Below are positions 42,887 through 49,713 of a stretch of DNA of 49,713 nucleotides, in pieces; within the stretch, counting starts at the first letter, position 1, and every line of letters starts with the position of its first letter. The translations under genes were made by a program, and so were the position numbers. The notes under the pieces are model-generated. The model did no database searches and was not told the origin of the DNA. It saw only the letters and a program-made list of their open reading frames with translations. The stretch is from an uncultured Desulfocapsa sp. Its GTDB lineage: Bacteria > Desulfobacterota > Desulfobulbia > Desulfobulbales > Desulfocapsaceae. The DNA lies in assembly GCA_947311475.1 (NCBI GenBank), contig CAMZLK010000102.1:1-49713 (forward strand), given 5' to 3'.

Positions 42887-43612
42887 ATGAAAGAAAAACA
42901 TACTTTTACAAATATTCTTGAAAGCGCCCGCCGGACATTCAGAGATGCGAGACCTGGAGCTGGTTGTCCAGATTTGAATATTTTAACAGAATATAGTAGT
43001 GGAGAACTTGCTGCGGAAAAAATGGAAATCGTCTTCAGCCATATTACTGAATGTGAAGCCTGCCAAATGGTAGTCATGCGGCTGGAAGCTGACCAGTATT
43101 TCTGGAATGAAGTGCTTGAGCACGATCCTGAGACTGCTCTGTCCCAAGCCCTTGGCCGTCCCGGTAAAAAGAAAATAACAGCCATGATTCGCCGAACTGC
43201 AAAAAACCGGGCAACAAAAGAAATATCCTCTTTTATTTCACAGATAAAAGAAAGCATGGTTTCCTGGGCCTCGCCGTTATGGCAGCCAATGTACGCCGGA
43301 GAGGCTGTTACTGCTGCAGATGTGGAGGAGCAGTCTACCAGTTTTGAAATGGATTATGGCGAATATATTAATCTCAGTTGTCACTGGCAGGAAGAAAAGG
43401 AAGGGCAGCCCTGTATTGATCTTACCTGGCAGGCCAACCTGATGCAGCCATCCAGGCTTTGGGCCAGATTTATTGACCCGGAGAGCAGCAAGGTATTAGT
43501 GGAAATTGATTTGGGAACTGAACTTGAGGGTAAAAAACGTATTGTAAGCAGTGAACTCGGCTTTAACCCTTCAACTAGAAAATGGGCAATTGCCATTATT
43601 GTTATTGAGTAA
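42887..43612 (+). CDS. Zinc-finger (anti-sigma-like) protein opening the CsgG/DUF4384-like locus
   Basis: The protein has 241 residues. C27, then H52-x3-C56-x2-C59, give the zinc-binding pattern of anti-sigma-type zf-HC2 domains (SHITECEACQ). The middle is basic (RRTAKNRATKE). The last ~90 residues look beta-rich (YINLSCHWQEE, IDLTWQANL, ARFIDPES). There is no signal peptide or membrane helix, so it should be cytoplasmic and could be a regulator of the locus. No sigma-factor gene lies next to it. The next gene begins 3 nt after its stop. Confidence 0.75.
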   Translation: MKEKHTFTNILESARRTFRDARPGAGCPDLNILTEYSSGELAAEKMEIVFSHITECEACQMVVMRLEADQYFWNEVLEHDPETALSQALGRPGKKKITAMIRRTAKNRATKEISSFISQIKESMVSWASPLWQPMYAGEAVTAADVEEQSTSFEMDYGEYINLSCHWQEEKEGQPCIDLTWQANLMQPSRLWARFIDPESSKVLVEIDLGTELEGKKRIVSSELGFNPSTRKWAIAIIVIE

Positions 43613-43615
43613 TCC

Positions 43616-45103
43616 ATGACCTTTCACTTTGCCTATCCTAATGTTCTACCGAGGAAGAAAACATTCATCGGTTGCGGTCGCTATACTGTGTTTGCAGATG
43701 GTGAGAAAGTTGACTCCACGTACAATGAGGTGCAGGGCGCACCGCTTACTCCTAATAAAAGTAACTTGAAACGAGCGGTTCAGTTACTGGCTGCTGAATC
43801 GTATGATTCCGCCAAAAATTTGTATCATCAACAGGATAACCTGGAAGAAACCTACCAGGGTGATTCTCTTGATCTTGCCTGGTTTCTGGCCCATATTCTG
43901 CGAGCACGAAAAATAAAACACACACCGGTAACCGATATCTGGTGCACAGGAGTTATTCAGGTGGATGGTAGCGGACCACATCTTATGGATGTCGATCCTA
44001 CCGGTTTTGCATTAAAACTCGCAGCCTTTCTTGACAAGAGGAATGGAGACAAGCTGTTTATTGTGCCGCTTGCCAACCTTGATTCGAAAGCACAGAGAAT
44101 GTGCGAGAACAGTGAAGTCCAGGTTGTACGGATGGGTGGGAATGAAATCTGCAATATGTCCTGCCTGAATACGAAAACTGTTTTAAAGATTCCGGCTGAT
44201 GGCCTGCCCGAGCTATTGAATTTTCTTTTTATCCCACCGGCTGATGGCAAACAAAAGCATAGCAAAGTGAGATTTTACTTGCTCTTGCTTTTGCTTTTTG
44301 GCGTTGCCGGAGTTGCGGGTAAACCATATCTTATCTCTGCATTTCAGGAGTATGGTTTGGTTCCTTTGGAACAACCTGCCCCCCCTGTCTTGCTTCCCAA
44401 AAAGGCAGACAAGCCTGAGCATAAAATCAAAATAGAAGATATTCGTAATGCACTTGAACATGGGAATTTTTCTTTAATCTCAGATTTTTTACTCACAGAA
44501 GCAAGTCAGGATGATCGGGAATTACGAACTTTACGTCAACAACTTACAACTCCGGTTTTAGTCAGGAGCAAGATGGAGTATGTACTGGCTGACGGAAGCA
44601 AAAATGAAGTTGCCTTTGATTCGAAAGAAGATCCTCCCAGTTTGACCCATAACGATTACTATCGGTTGCATATCCAGGCAGACACGCCACCTGGCTCCCT
44701 GTATATCTATCTTTTTCAAGTAGACTCCAAGGGCAGCTTAACACAGCTTTTCCCCAGTAATCAATTTGGAACTGTAAATCCTGTCAGGCAATGGCAGTGG
44801 CCTTTAACTATACCTGCCGGAGATGAGAGATGGATTTTTCTGGATGAATTGGGCACAACAGACCCGAAGCAGTCCAGGGAAATCATCTATCTTCTGTCCT
44901 CGCCCTGGCAAGCCCATGACATAGAGGCATTGGCCGATGGTTTGCGTGAGAATCAGAGTAATGAAGACAACAAGGTACGCTTGCTCGATCGGCTTTTATT
45001 ACGCCAGAGGGTTCATTTGGATTCTATCAATTGCACAAGCTGGACGTTTTTTCATGGACGACAAAAAATAATAAAAAAAAGTGAGCCGCTATTATTGTTA
45101 TGA
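43616..45103 (+). CDS. Single-pass membrane protein: possible Lon-like domain plus DUF4384-like domain
   Basis: The protein has 495 residues. Residues about 55-200 contain YQGDSLDLAWFLAHILRARK, DIWCTGVIQVDG, VDPTGFALKLAAFL and DKLFIVPLANLD. Their order resembles the Lon (S16) proteolytic fold, with GDS where GPSAG holds the serine and a Lys in GFALKLAA near the dyad position. This is a tentative match. One membrane helix (VRFYLLLLLLFGVAGVAG, about 222-240) follows. Residues about 325-430 form a DUF4384-like domain (YRLHIQADTPPGSLYIYLFQ, TQLFPSNQFGTVNP, WIFLDELG). The C-terminal part is probably periplasmic. Confidence 0.75.
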   Translation: MTFHFAYPNVLPRKKTFIGCGRYTVFADGEKVDSTYNEVQGAPLTPNKSNLKRAVQLLAAESYDSAKNLYHQQDNLEETYQGDSLDLAWFLAHILRARKIKHTPVTDIWCTGVIQVDGSGPHLMDVDPTGFALKLAAFLDKRNGDKLFIVPLANLDSKAQRMCENSEVQVVRMGGNEICNMSCLNTKTVLKIPADGLPELLNFLFIPPADGKQKHSKVRFYLLLLLLFGVAGVAGKPYLISAFQEYGLVPLEQPAPPVLLPKKADKPEHKIKIEDIRNALEHGNFSLISDFLLTEASQDDRELRTLRQQLTTPVLVRSKMEYVLADGSKNEVAFDSKEDPPSLTHNDYYRLHIQADTPPGSLYIYLFQVDSKGSLTQLFPSNQFGTVNPVRQWQWPLTIPAGDERWIFLDELGTTDPKQSREIIYLLSSPWQAHDIEALADGLRENQSNEDNKVRLLDRLLLRQRVHLDSINCTSWTFFHGRQKIIKKSEPLLLL

Positions 45104-45167
45104 CGATAAACAGGTTAGAGAGCATACTTTGCTACCTTTTATCTCATATTAAATAAGGATTGGAATA

Positions 45168-45575
45168 ATGAAAAATGTACTACTATTTCTAACAATACTT
45201 TCAGTATTTGGATGCTGGTTTGCTCAACCGGCTAATGCTGAATACAGGTCAGGAAACAGCCATTACCAGGCTATTCACATCAAGCAGATGGCTCAACGTA
45301 ATTTCACTAATAATGGCCGGACTAAGTATATATATACGGAACATAACAATACTCGACTTGGTAACCAGGCAACTGAGATTGGTGCTGTCAAGTTACAAAA
45401 AAACAGTAGGATACGTGAGCTTAATGTCGCTGTTGATATGAAAGGAAGCTACAGGTTAAATCATAGTTCATTTGGCAAAAAGAAAAAAATCTCCATTGGG
45501 CGGGTTTCTGGAGGTAATAAACATTTGAAAAAAGTAAATGTGGTTGTAATTAGTAATGGCCGTTTACATTACTGA
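45168..45575 (+). CDS. Small secreted protein, candidate fibre subunit or secretion substrate
   Basis: This 135-residue protein has a clear Sec signal peptide (1-24, ending QPANA) and AAGGA upstream of the ATG. The mature protein is Asn-, Lys- and Ser-rich, strongly basic, without cysteine, and has short alternating polar/hydrophobic stretches (RELNVAVDMKGSYRLN, KVNVVVISNGRLHY). It has no recognised family. It sits immediately upstream of a CsgG-like lipoprotein, as small curlin or HfaA-type subunits sit near their export pore. Substrate status is inference from context and composition. Confidence 0.7.
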   Translation: MKNVLLFLTILSVFGCWFAQPANAEYRSGNSHYQAIHIKQMAQRNFTNNGRTKYIYTEHNNTRLGNQATEIGAVKLQKNSRIRELNVAVDMKGSYRLNHSSFGKKKKISIGRVSGGNKHLKKVNVVVISNGRLHY

Positions 45576-45617
45576 CTTCCTGGCCATTGAACATACTATA
45601 TTCAATAAGGTAATTTC

Positions 45618-47369
45618 ATGAAAACATTACATACACTCACAGCCATAATTTTAGTAATGCTGCTTTCTTCCTGTTCAGGATTAAGCACCAAGCAAATACA
45701 AGAGGCTCAGAAACCTCCTGAACCAGAATCAAACACAAGCGAATATTCTAAAGCTTTGGAAAAATTCAGCACCATGCTGGAAATTTATCAGCAACCGGAA
45801 ACACCACTTATTTTATTTGGCAAACCAGTCAGAAACAAGACGGCTTGTGCTAATCTTCCGCAGGATATTACCCAGATGGTTGCAACTGCCGTTAACAAAC
45901 TTGGTTGGAGAATCAGGTATTTTCACTATAATCCCCAAGATCCTTTATACATAGAATACAAGAAAATGTTACTTGGTCAATTTGGAATGTCAACTAATCA
46001 GATAGTTCCAACACTTGCCATCAATGCTGCCATTACTCAGTGTGATGAAAAAAAGGACAGCTTCGATACTGGATTTAATACTGACATAACAGGATCTCAT
46101 AATGGTAATGAGGGGACGGTTGGTGGAGGAGGTGAAACAACAAATAATTTTTCAAGTCTGGCCCTCGACATGGGTTTGTTAGATTATGCCAATGATTTAA
46201 GTTTGCCAAAGATAAATTCAACTCTGGAAGTGGATATTAAATCAATTAAGGGGGGCTATAATTTTGTCTTTCAGGTAATGGGTTCCGGTTTTGGTTTTAA
46301 CCGTTCTAGAAAAATAACCCAGGGTAAGCATGAGGCTATTCGCGCCTTGGTAGATATGAGTGTTTTGCAAGTTCTGGGAAAATATCTTAACCTCCCTTAC
46401 TGGAGATGCCTACCAGGAGCCTTACCTGACCCTTTTGTCGAAAAATCATTGGAGGATATTTATTTAAGGGTGCCGCAGGCAGATGGTATTCACGCAATAC
46501 AGGTTCTTCTTCAAGACCATGGCTACTCCACAGTGCAAGCCACTGGAATTATCGACAATATTACAACCCGAGCCATTATAGATATAACATCCAAAAGTAA
46601 CTGCAATGCTCCTGCTGTAGCTGGCCCTGCCTTGTATAGTTACCTTTATCTTAATAAACCATTGGATTTATCACGCCTGGTATCAGTTATGCCTCCGGTT
46701 ACTCCTCCAGAACCAGAATCTACCCAGACACCGGAGGCAGTTCCTGCGCCTGCACCCGAACCAGTAATTTCACAAACGCCCCAGGTAAAACCTAAAAAGC
46801 AAACCATTCAACCAGCCCTTGGTTTACATACCGCAGTTATTTACCGACCAGGAAAGATGGGCGAGGTAGTATTGATTTCTGGTGGCAAGCTCAGATCAGG
46901 GGACAGATATAAGGTTATTGTGGAACCGGAACAGGATTGTTATCTCTATGTCTTTCAACGAGACAGTGCCGGAAGACTCTTTCCCATTTTTCCCCATACC
47001 AATAGAAACGATGGCCTTAGCAATCCCATACGTGGAAGCATAACCTATGAATTTCCCGGTGGGAATAATTATTTCTTTTTGGATCAGCGAAAGGGTATGG
47101 AGCAGATCTATTTTTATTCCACCACCGAGGTTGATCAAAAAATAGAACTGGCAATTCATCAGCTTAATAGAGACATTTCCGATCAGCAAAAACAGGGAAT
47201 TGAAAAAGAATTACAGCACTACCTGGCCACCAAGGACACCATCAGCACGACTCAACCAGGTAACAGCTATTTGCTGAAAGGAAAAGGCAGTATGCAAACA
47301 GTGCAGATGAATCGTGTTCAAAAGTTAAGCAAAAATAAATTGTATATTTTTTCTTTCAATCATCAATAG
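45618..47369 (+). CDS. CsgG/HfaB-like lipoprotein with peptidoglycan-binding and DUF4384-like domains
   Basis: The protein has 583 residues. The lipobox LLSSC (Cys19) makes it a lipoprotein. Residues ~45-265 resemble the CsgG/HfaB pore family: a conserved strand-helix start, LGWRIRYF, a Gly/Asn-rich insert (NGNEGTVGGGGETTNN), then STLEVDIKSIKGGYNFVFQV and HEAIRALVDMSVLQVLGKYL. A peptidoglycan-binding-like motif (AIQVLLQDHGYSTVQATGIID, ~292-325) follows. A Pro-rich linker (~360-400) leads to a DUF4384-like domain (~415-500: YKVIVEPEQDCYLYVFQRDS, LFPIFPHTN, NYFFLDQRKG). It probably forms an outer-membrane export pore tied to the cell wall (inference). Confidence 0.72.
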   Translation: MKTLHTLTAIILVMLLSSCSGLSTKQIQEAQKPPEPESNTSEYSKALEKFSTMLEIYQQPETPLILFGKPVRNKTACANLPQDITQMVATAVNKLGWRIRYFHYNPQDPLYIEYKKMLLGQFGMSTNQIVPTLAINAAITQCDEKKDSFDTGFNTDITGSHNGNEGTVGGGGETTNNFSSLALDMGLLDYANDLSLPKINSTLEVDIKSIKGGYNFVFQVMGSGFGFNRSRKITQGKHEAIRALVDMSVLQVLGKYLNLPYWRCLPGALPDPFVEKSLEDIYLRVPQADGIHAIQVLLQDHGYSTVQATGIIDNITTRAIIDITSKSNCNAPAVAGPALYSYLYLNKPLDLSRLVSVMPPVTPPEPESTQTPEAVPAPAPEPVISQTPQVKPKKQTIQPALGLHTAVIYRPGKMGEVVLISGGKLRSGDRYKVIVEPEQDCYLYVFQRDSAGRLFPIFPHTNRNDGLSNPIRGSITYEFPGGNNYFFLDQRKGMEQIYFYSTTEVDQKIELAIHQLNRDISDQQKQGIEKELQHYLATKDTISTTQPGNSYLLKGKGSMQTVQMNRVQKLSKNKLYIFSFNHQ

Positions 47370-47388
47370 GTAATAAGGAGTAAAGAAA

Positions 47389-48564
47389 ATGAAACTTAGA
47401 AACAGTGTATTGAGCCTATTGGCTTTATGCTTGAGTTTAGGATGGATGGTTACAAATGTTTGGGCTGTTATGCCAGCGTCTGATATTATATCTGCCTTAC
47501 GACCACCGGAAAAACACCAAGCACCTCCGCTATCCCGTGGACCCGGAGGGATTGCCAAACTTCATGAGACTGTTGAGATTCCTGCTGAGCAGTCAGAACC
47601 ACAAGTAGCATTACAATTTCAATTTGCTCTGAACAGTGCCACGTTACAACCTGAAGCGATAAGACAGCTACGCGAAGTAACCAAGGCATTGCAGGATAAT
47701 ACGTTAAATAATTTTAAATTCAGTATTGAGGGACATACCTGTGACTTGGGCTCTCCAGCCAATAACCTGGAATTATCCAAACGGCGTGCCTATGCAGTGG
47801 CCGATTTCCTAACCAGCTATACTAACCTTTCCCCTGAACAGTTTGCAGTAGAATGGTATGGTGAGAGTGTCCCGGCAGTGGAAAATATTGATGAAAGTGC
47901 ACGCCGGATCAACCGAAGAGTTGTTATCAAAAACACTCTGGAGGAGGTGGATATGACTCTTCAGGGTAGACCGGCAACATTACAAATTATTCGCCATCGG
48001 AATGGGCAACAGGAAATCGTCAGTGATGGTGACACGTTGACCTCTAACTCTAATTACTCTATTTCCTTTCATACAGATAAAAAACAATATGCCTATGTTT
48101 GTCAGAAGGATTCAAGTGGCAAAGTTGTTCTGCTCTTCCCTAATTCAAAATATTTGACCCAAGGTAATCCAGTTGCACCTGCTACAACCTATCGGATTCC
48201 AGGAAAGGACGGTCAAGGCTTTTACCTTGATGAAACTATAGGGACTGAAGAACTCGCCCTGTTGGCTCTTGACGTGCCAGTCCAGGAACCTTTAAATACC
48301 TGCGCAACCGTATTTCTAGGAGATACTGCACTGCAACGTGGAATTGGCGGAATTAGTGGAATAAAGTCACCTTCTAACAATCAGCCTGTGGCTGCAAGTG
48401 AAAATGGCATACAACTCTGCGAAGTTATCAGAGGAGGTAGAACTCGAGGAATTGCGGGAATATCGGCATCAGGAGAGCCAACCTCTTCGTCCATGGGCAA
48501 TGCCTCTTTAGAAGAGGATAGCTGTCAGGGGTTTTTCTTGAAACGATATTTTACTCACGAATAG
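47389..48564 (+). CDS. OmpA-domain protein fused to a DUF4384-like domain
   Basis: This 391-residue protein has a signal peptide (1-26) and AAGGAG upstream. Residues ~73-180 are an OmpA/MotB-type peptidoglycan-binding domain (FQFALNSATLQPEA, IEGHTCDLGSPANNLELSKR, RRINRRVVIK). Residues ~205-300 are a DUF4384-like domain (YSISFHTDKKQYAYVCQKDS, VLLFPNSK, GFYLDETIGTEEL). The tail has two similar RGIGGISGI and RGIAGISASG elements and a Cys pair. It is likely periplasmic or outer-membrane anchored and a partner of the CsgG-like lipoprotein 19 nt upstream. Confidence 0.85.
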   Translation: MKLRNSVLSLLALCLSLGWMVTNVWAVMPASDIISALRPPEKHQAPPLSRGPGGIAKLHETVEIPAEQSEPQVALQFQFALNSATLQPEAIRQLREVTKALQDNTLNNFKFSIEGHTCDLGSPANNLELSKRRAYAVADFLTSYTNLSPEQFAVEWYGESVPAVENIDESARRINRRVVIKNTLEEVDMTLQGRPATLQIIRHRNGQQEIVSDGDTLTSNSNYSISFHTDKKQYAYVCQKDSSGKVVLLFPNSKYLTQGNPVAPATTYRIPGKDGQGFYLDETIGTEELALLALDVPVQEPLNTCATVFLGDTALQRGIGGISGIKSPSNNQPVAASENGIQLCEVIRGGRTRGIAGISASGEPTSSSMGNASLEEDSCQGFFLKRYFTHE

Positions 48565-48716
48565 TCTTATATAGCTAGTGTCCGTACAGCCCCAAATAAC
48601 AATTTGATTTTACGGTGAAAAACCATAAAAACAGGATGAACTTTTTCGTTAAATTTATTATAAGCAAAACAGCAACCAGCCGTTTTTACTAAACAAAAAC
48701 AACGAAGTCAAGTCAA
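48565..48716. other. Gap with possible insertion-sequence left end
   Basis: No gene is seen. TAGTGTCCGTACAGCCCC near 48578 could be the left terminal repeat of the insertion sequence whose transposase follows; the matching right end is not present. No terminator for the preceding operon is evident. Confidence 0.35.
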
Positions 48717-49442
48717 GTGCGAAAAACACACAAAAAGCAGCTTCCGCTACCTGAAGCGTCCACGATCCACCCTAAAGTAAAAGAATTGGAAAAGATCAGT
48801 GGTATCCTATGTGCAAATATTAACATATATGAACTGGTGGCACAAGATCTTGGTCAAGCAGAGCATAACGTCGGCGCCAACGGCATGACAGTGGAACAGA
48901 TTGTCCGTGCAGCTATCATCAAGCAAATGGAAGGATTCAGCTATGAATAGCTTGCCTTTCATCTGGAGGATTCCAGAGCATACAGAACGTTCTGCAAATT
49001 CAGTTTTGGAGAGACTTATGCCAAATCCACCCTGAATGGCAATATTAAGATGATCACTGCTGCTACCTGGGAGGTCAATATTGCCCTTCTCCAATACGCG
49101 ATGGACAAAGATGTTGAGAAGGGGCGTAAAGTACGTATAGACTGCACTATCGTTGAATCAAACATCCATGCCCCGTTTGACTCTGAGTTGTTGTGGGATT
49201 CCGTGCGGGTTTTAACCAGAATCTTGAACCGGGCAAAAGAGCACCTGTTCGGCCTGCGGTTTTCTTTCATGAATCATATCCTAAGCAACAAGCGGCGGCG
49301 GTTGGAGATCATGAATGCCAAGAATGCTAAAGGGCGTAAGAAAGCGTACAAGGTTTTGATCAAGATGACCGAGAAAACAGTCAGCTATGCAGAATCGGAA
49401 CAACGATCACTGAAAAAATTAGGGGCTCTTTCTTTGCCATGA
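48717..49442 (+). pseudogene. Broken transposase (ISNCY-like)
   Basis: One frame runs from GTG 48717 through an in-frame TAG (48948-48950) to a stop at 49440. The continuous reading, AAIIKQMEGFSYE-stop-LAFHLEDSRAYRTFC then KSTLNGNIKMI and VRIDCTIVESNIHAPFDSE, matches ISNCY-type transposases, with DCTIVESN around the first catalytic Asp. The frame is intact on both sides of the stop, so it is a nonsense mutation. The C-terminal half, including later catalytic residues, is missing where an integrase fragment begins. Confidence 0.8.
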
Positions 49443-49639
49443 AAATCCGTGACGATATCAAATTGTTCAACAATGTTCCCACCGGAAACATCCCAAAAGT
49501 CCTTGGTCATGAAAACCGGGCTGCAACTGAAATCTATTTACACAGTATTGGAAATGCAGAGCGAATTGCATTGGATATTTATGAGGCTGGAAGAAAAAGT
49601 CTCACACAAATCCACACTCGCTCAAAGATAAGGGGTTAG
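49439..49639 (+). pseudogene. C-terminal fragment of a tyrosine integrase
   Basis: The 66 residues include KVLGHENRAATEIYLHSIG and ERIALDIYEAGRKS. This is the end of a phage/island tyrosine recombinase: the LGH box and nucleophile Tyr are present, while the Arg and HxLRH boxes are absent. The ATG at 49439 is incidental (ATGA overlap with the transposase remnant). It ends 29 nt from the 3' end of tRNA-Arg, the usual position of an island integrase. Confidence 0.8.
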
Positions 49640-49659
49640 CCCTTAAAGAACTAACCCCC
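49624..49659 (-). terminator. Hairpin downstream of tRNA-Arg
   Basis: GGGGTTAG and CTAACCCC form a perfect 8-bp stem; on the minus strand it is followed by TTATCTTT, suitable to end the tRNA-Arg transcript. The integrase fragment's TAG lies in the stem. Confidence 0.5.
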
Positions 49660-49668
49660 TGATTTAAC

Positions 49669-49713
49669 TGGTACGCCAAGCAGGGTTCGAACCTGCGACC
49701 TACGGCTTAGAAG
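49669..49713 (-). tRNA. tRNA-Arg (TCT anticodon), 3' portion; runs off the window
   Basis: On the minus strand the visible part reads CTTCTAA (anticodon loop, TCT), then GCC, a variable loop, the T arm CGCAGGTTCGAACCCTGCT, the acceptor strand and ACCA, with CCA encoded. The 5' half lies beyond 49713, so identity rests on the anticodon alone. It is the likely attachment site of the decayed island to its left. Confidence 0.85.

Noticed and set aside
48948..48950. In-frame TAG in the transposase read as pyrrolysine
   Set aside because: The same gene lacks its 3' half and abuts another broken gene, so simple decay explains the stop. No pyl genes or methylamine methyltransferases are in the window.

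Overview
The window looks like a chromosomal segment of a sulfate-reducing-type Desulfobacterota bacterium, probably of the Desulfobulbales or a close relative. That placement is inference. It rests on a complex I operon without NuoE/F/G, a [4Fe-4S]-DUF3786 protein, the yicC-remA-gmk-rlmB housekeeping run, a menaquinone/ubiquinone-type methyltransferase, Gram-negative envelope genes (pal, skp, rfaE1) and many short palindromic intergenic repeats. Most of the window is ordinary core genome. The unusual material is the complex I operon, an envelope/secretion-like locus near the right end, and several families of mobile-looking non-coding repeats.

Layout. 0.1-0.8 kb: a bidirectional terminator and a PerR-type peroxide regulator. 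0.9-4.9 kb (minus): glycogen phosphorylase, an unknown protein and a radical SAM enzyme. 5.3-6.7 kb: Pal-like lipoprotein and Skp/OmpH chaperone, separated by a long repeat. 6.9-11.3 kb: tightly packed operon of [4Fe-4S]-DUF3786 protein, rfaE1, yicC, remA, gmk and rlmB. 11.8-16.0 kb: DUF4405 membrane protein with a duplicated soluble tail, a small exported protein, a sensor kinase and an NtrC-type sigma-54 activator. 16.2-17.3 kb (minus): membrane-anchored coiled-coil protein.

17.6-29.1 kb (minus): thirteen-gene complex I operon in the order nuoABCDHIJK, MrpD-like, small two-helix protein, nuoL-like, nuoM, nuoN. There is no NuoEFG, so the electron donor is not NADH through the usual module. 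There are four antiporter-type subunits rather than three. A divergent LysR gene shares the nuoA upstream region, which carries a 15-bp palindrome fitting a LysR site.

30.9-36.1 kb: aspartate/aromatic aminotransferase (plus); truA, argC, rpsI, rplM and tRNA-Gly (minus); hisB (plus). 36.2-42.6 kb (plus): lipoprotein, TtcA-like thiolase, DUF89 protein, asnS, ubiE/menG, hisD and rsmG. 42.9-48.6 kb (plus): five genes that look like one system: a zinc-finger protein, an inner-membrane protein with a possible Lon-like domain plus DUF4384-like domain, a small secreted protein, a CsgG/HfaB-like lipoprotein with peptidoglycan-binding and DUF4384-like domains, and an OmpA-DUF4384-like protein. I read it as a possible CsgG-type fibre or secretion system not described in this form; this is inference. 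48.6-49.7 kb: the decayed end of a mobile island (nonsense-mutated transposase, integrase C-terminus) against a tRNA-Arg.

Repeats. Family A (about 155 bp; GATGGCGTCGTAAAAA-type ends, 7-8 bp flanking duplications in two copies), family B (segments starting TAACGCRGATAAAC and ending GTAAGGCACTAAT), family C (one 142-bp palindrome) and palindrome D (between aspC and truA) fill most of the longer gene-free stretches. One A copy is nested inside a B copy. Some of these elements supply stop codons to neighbouring genes.
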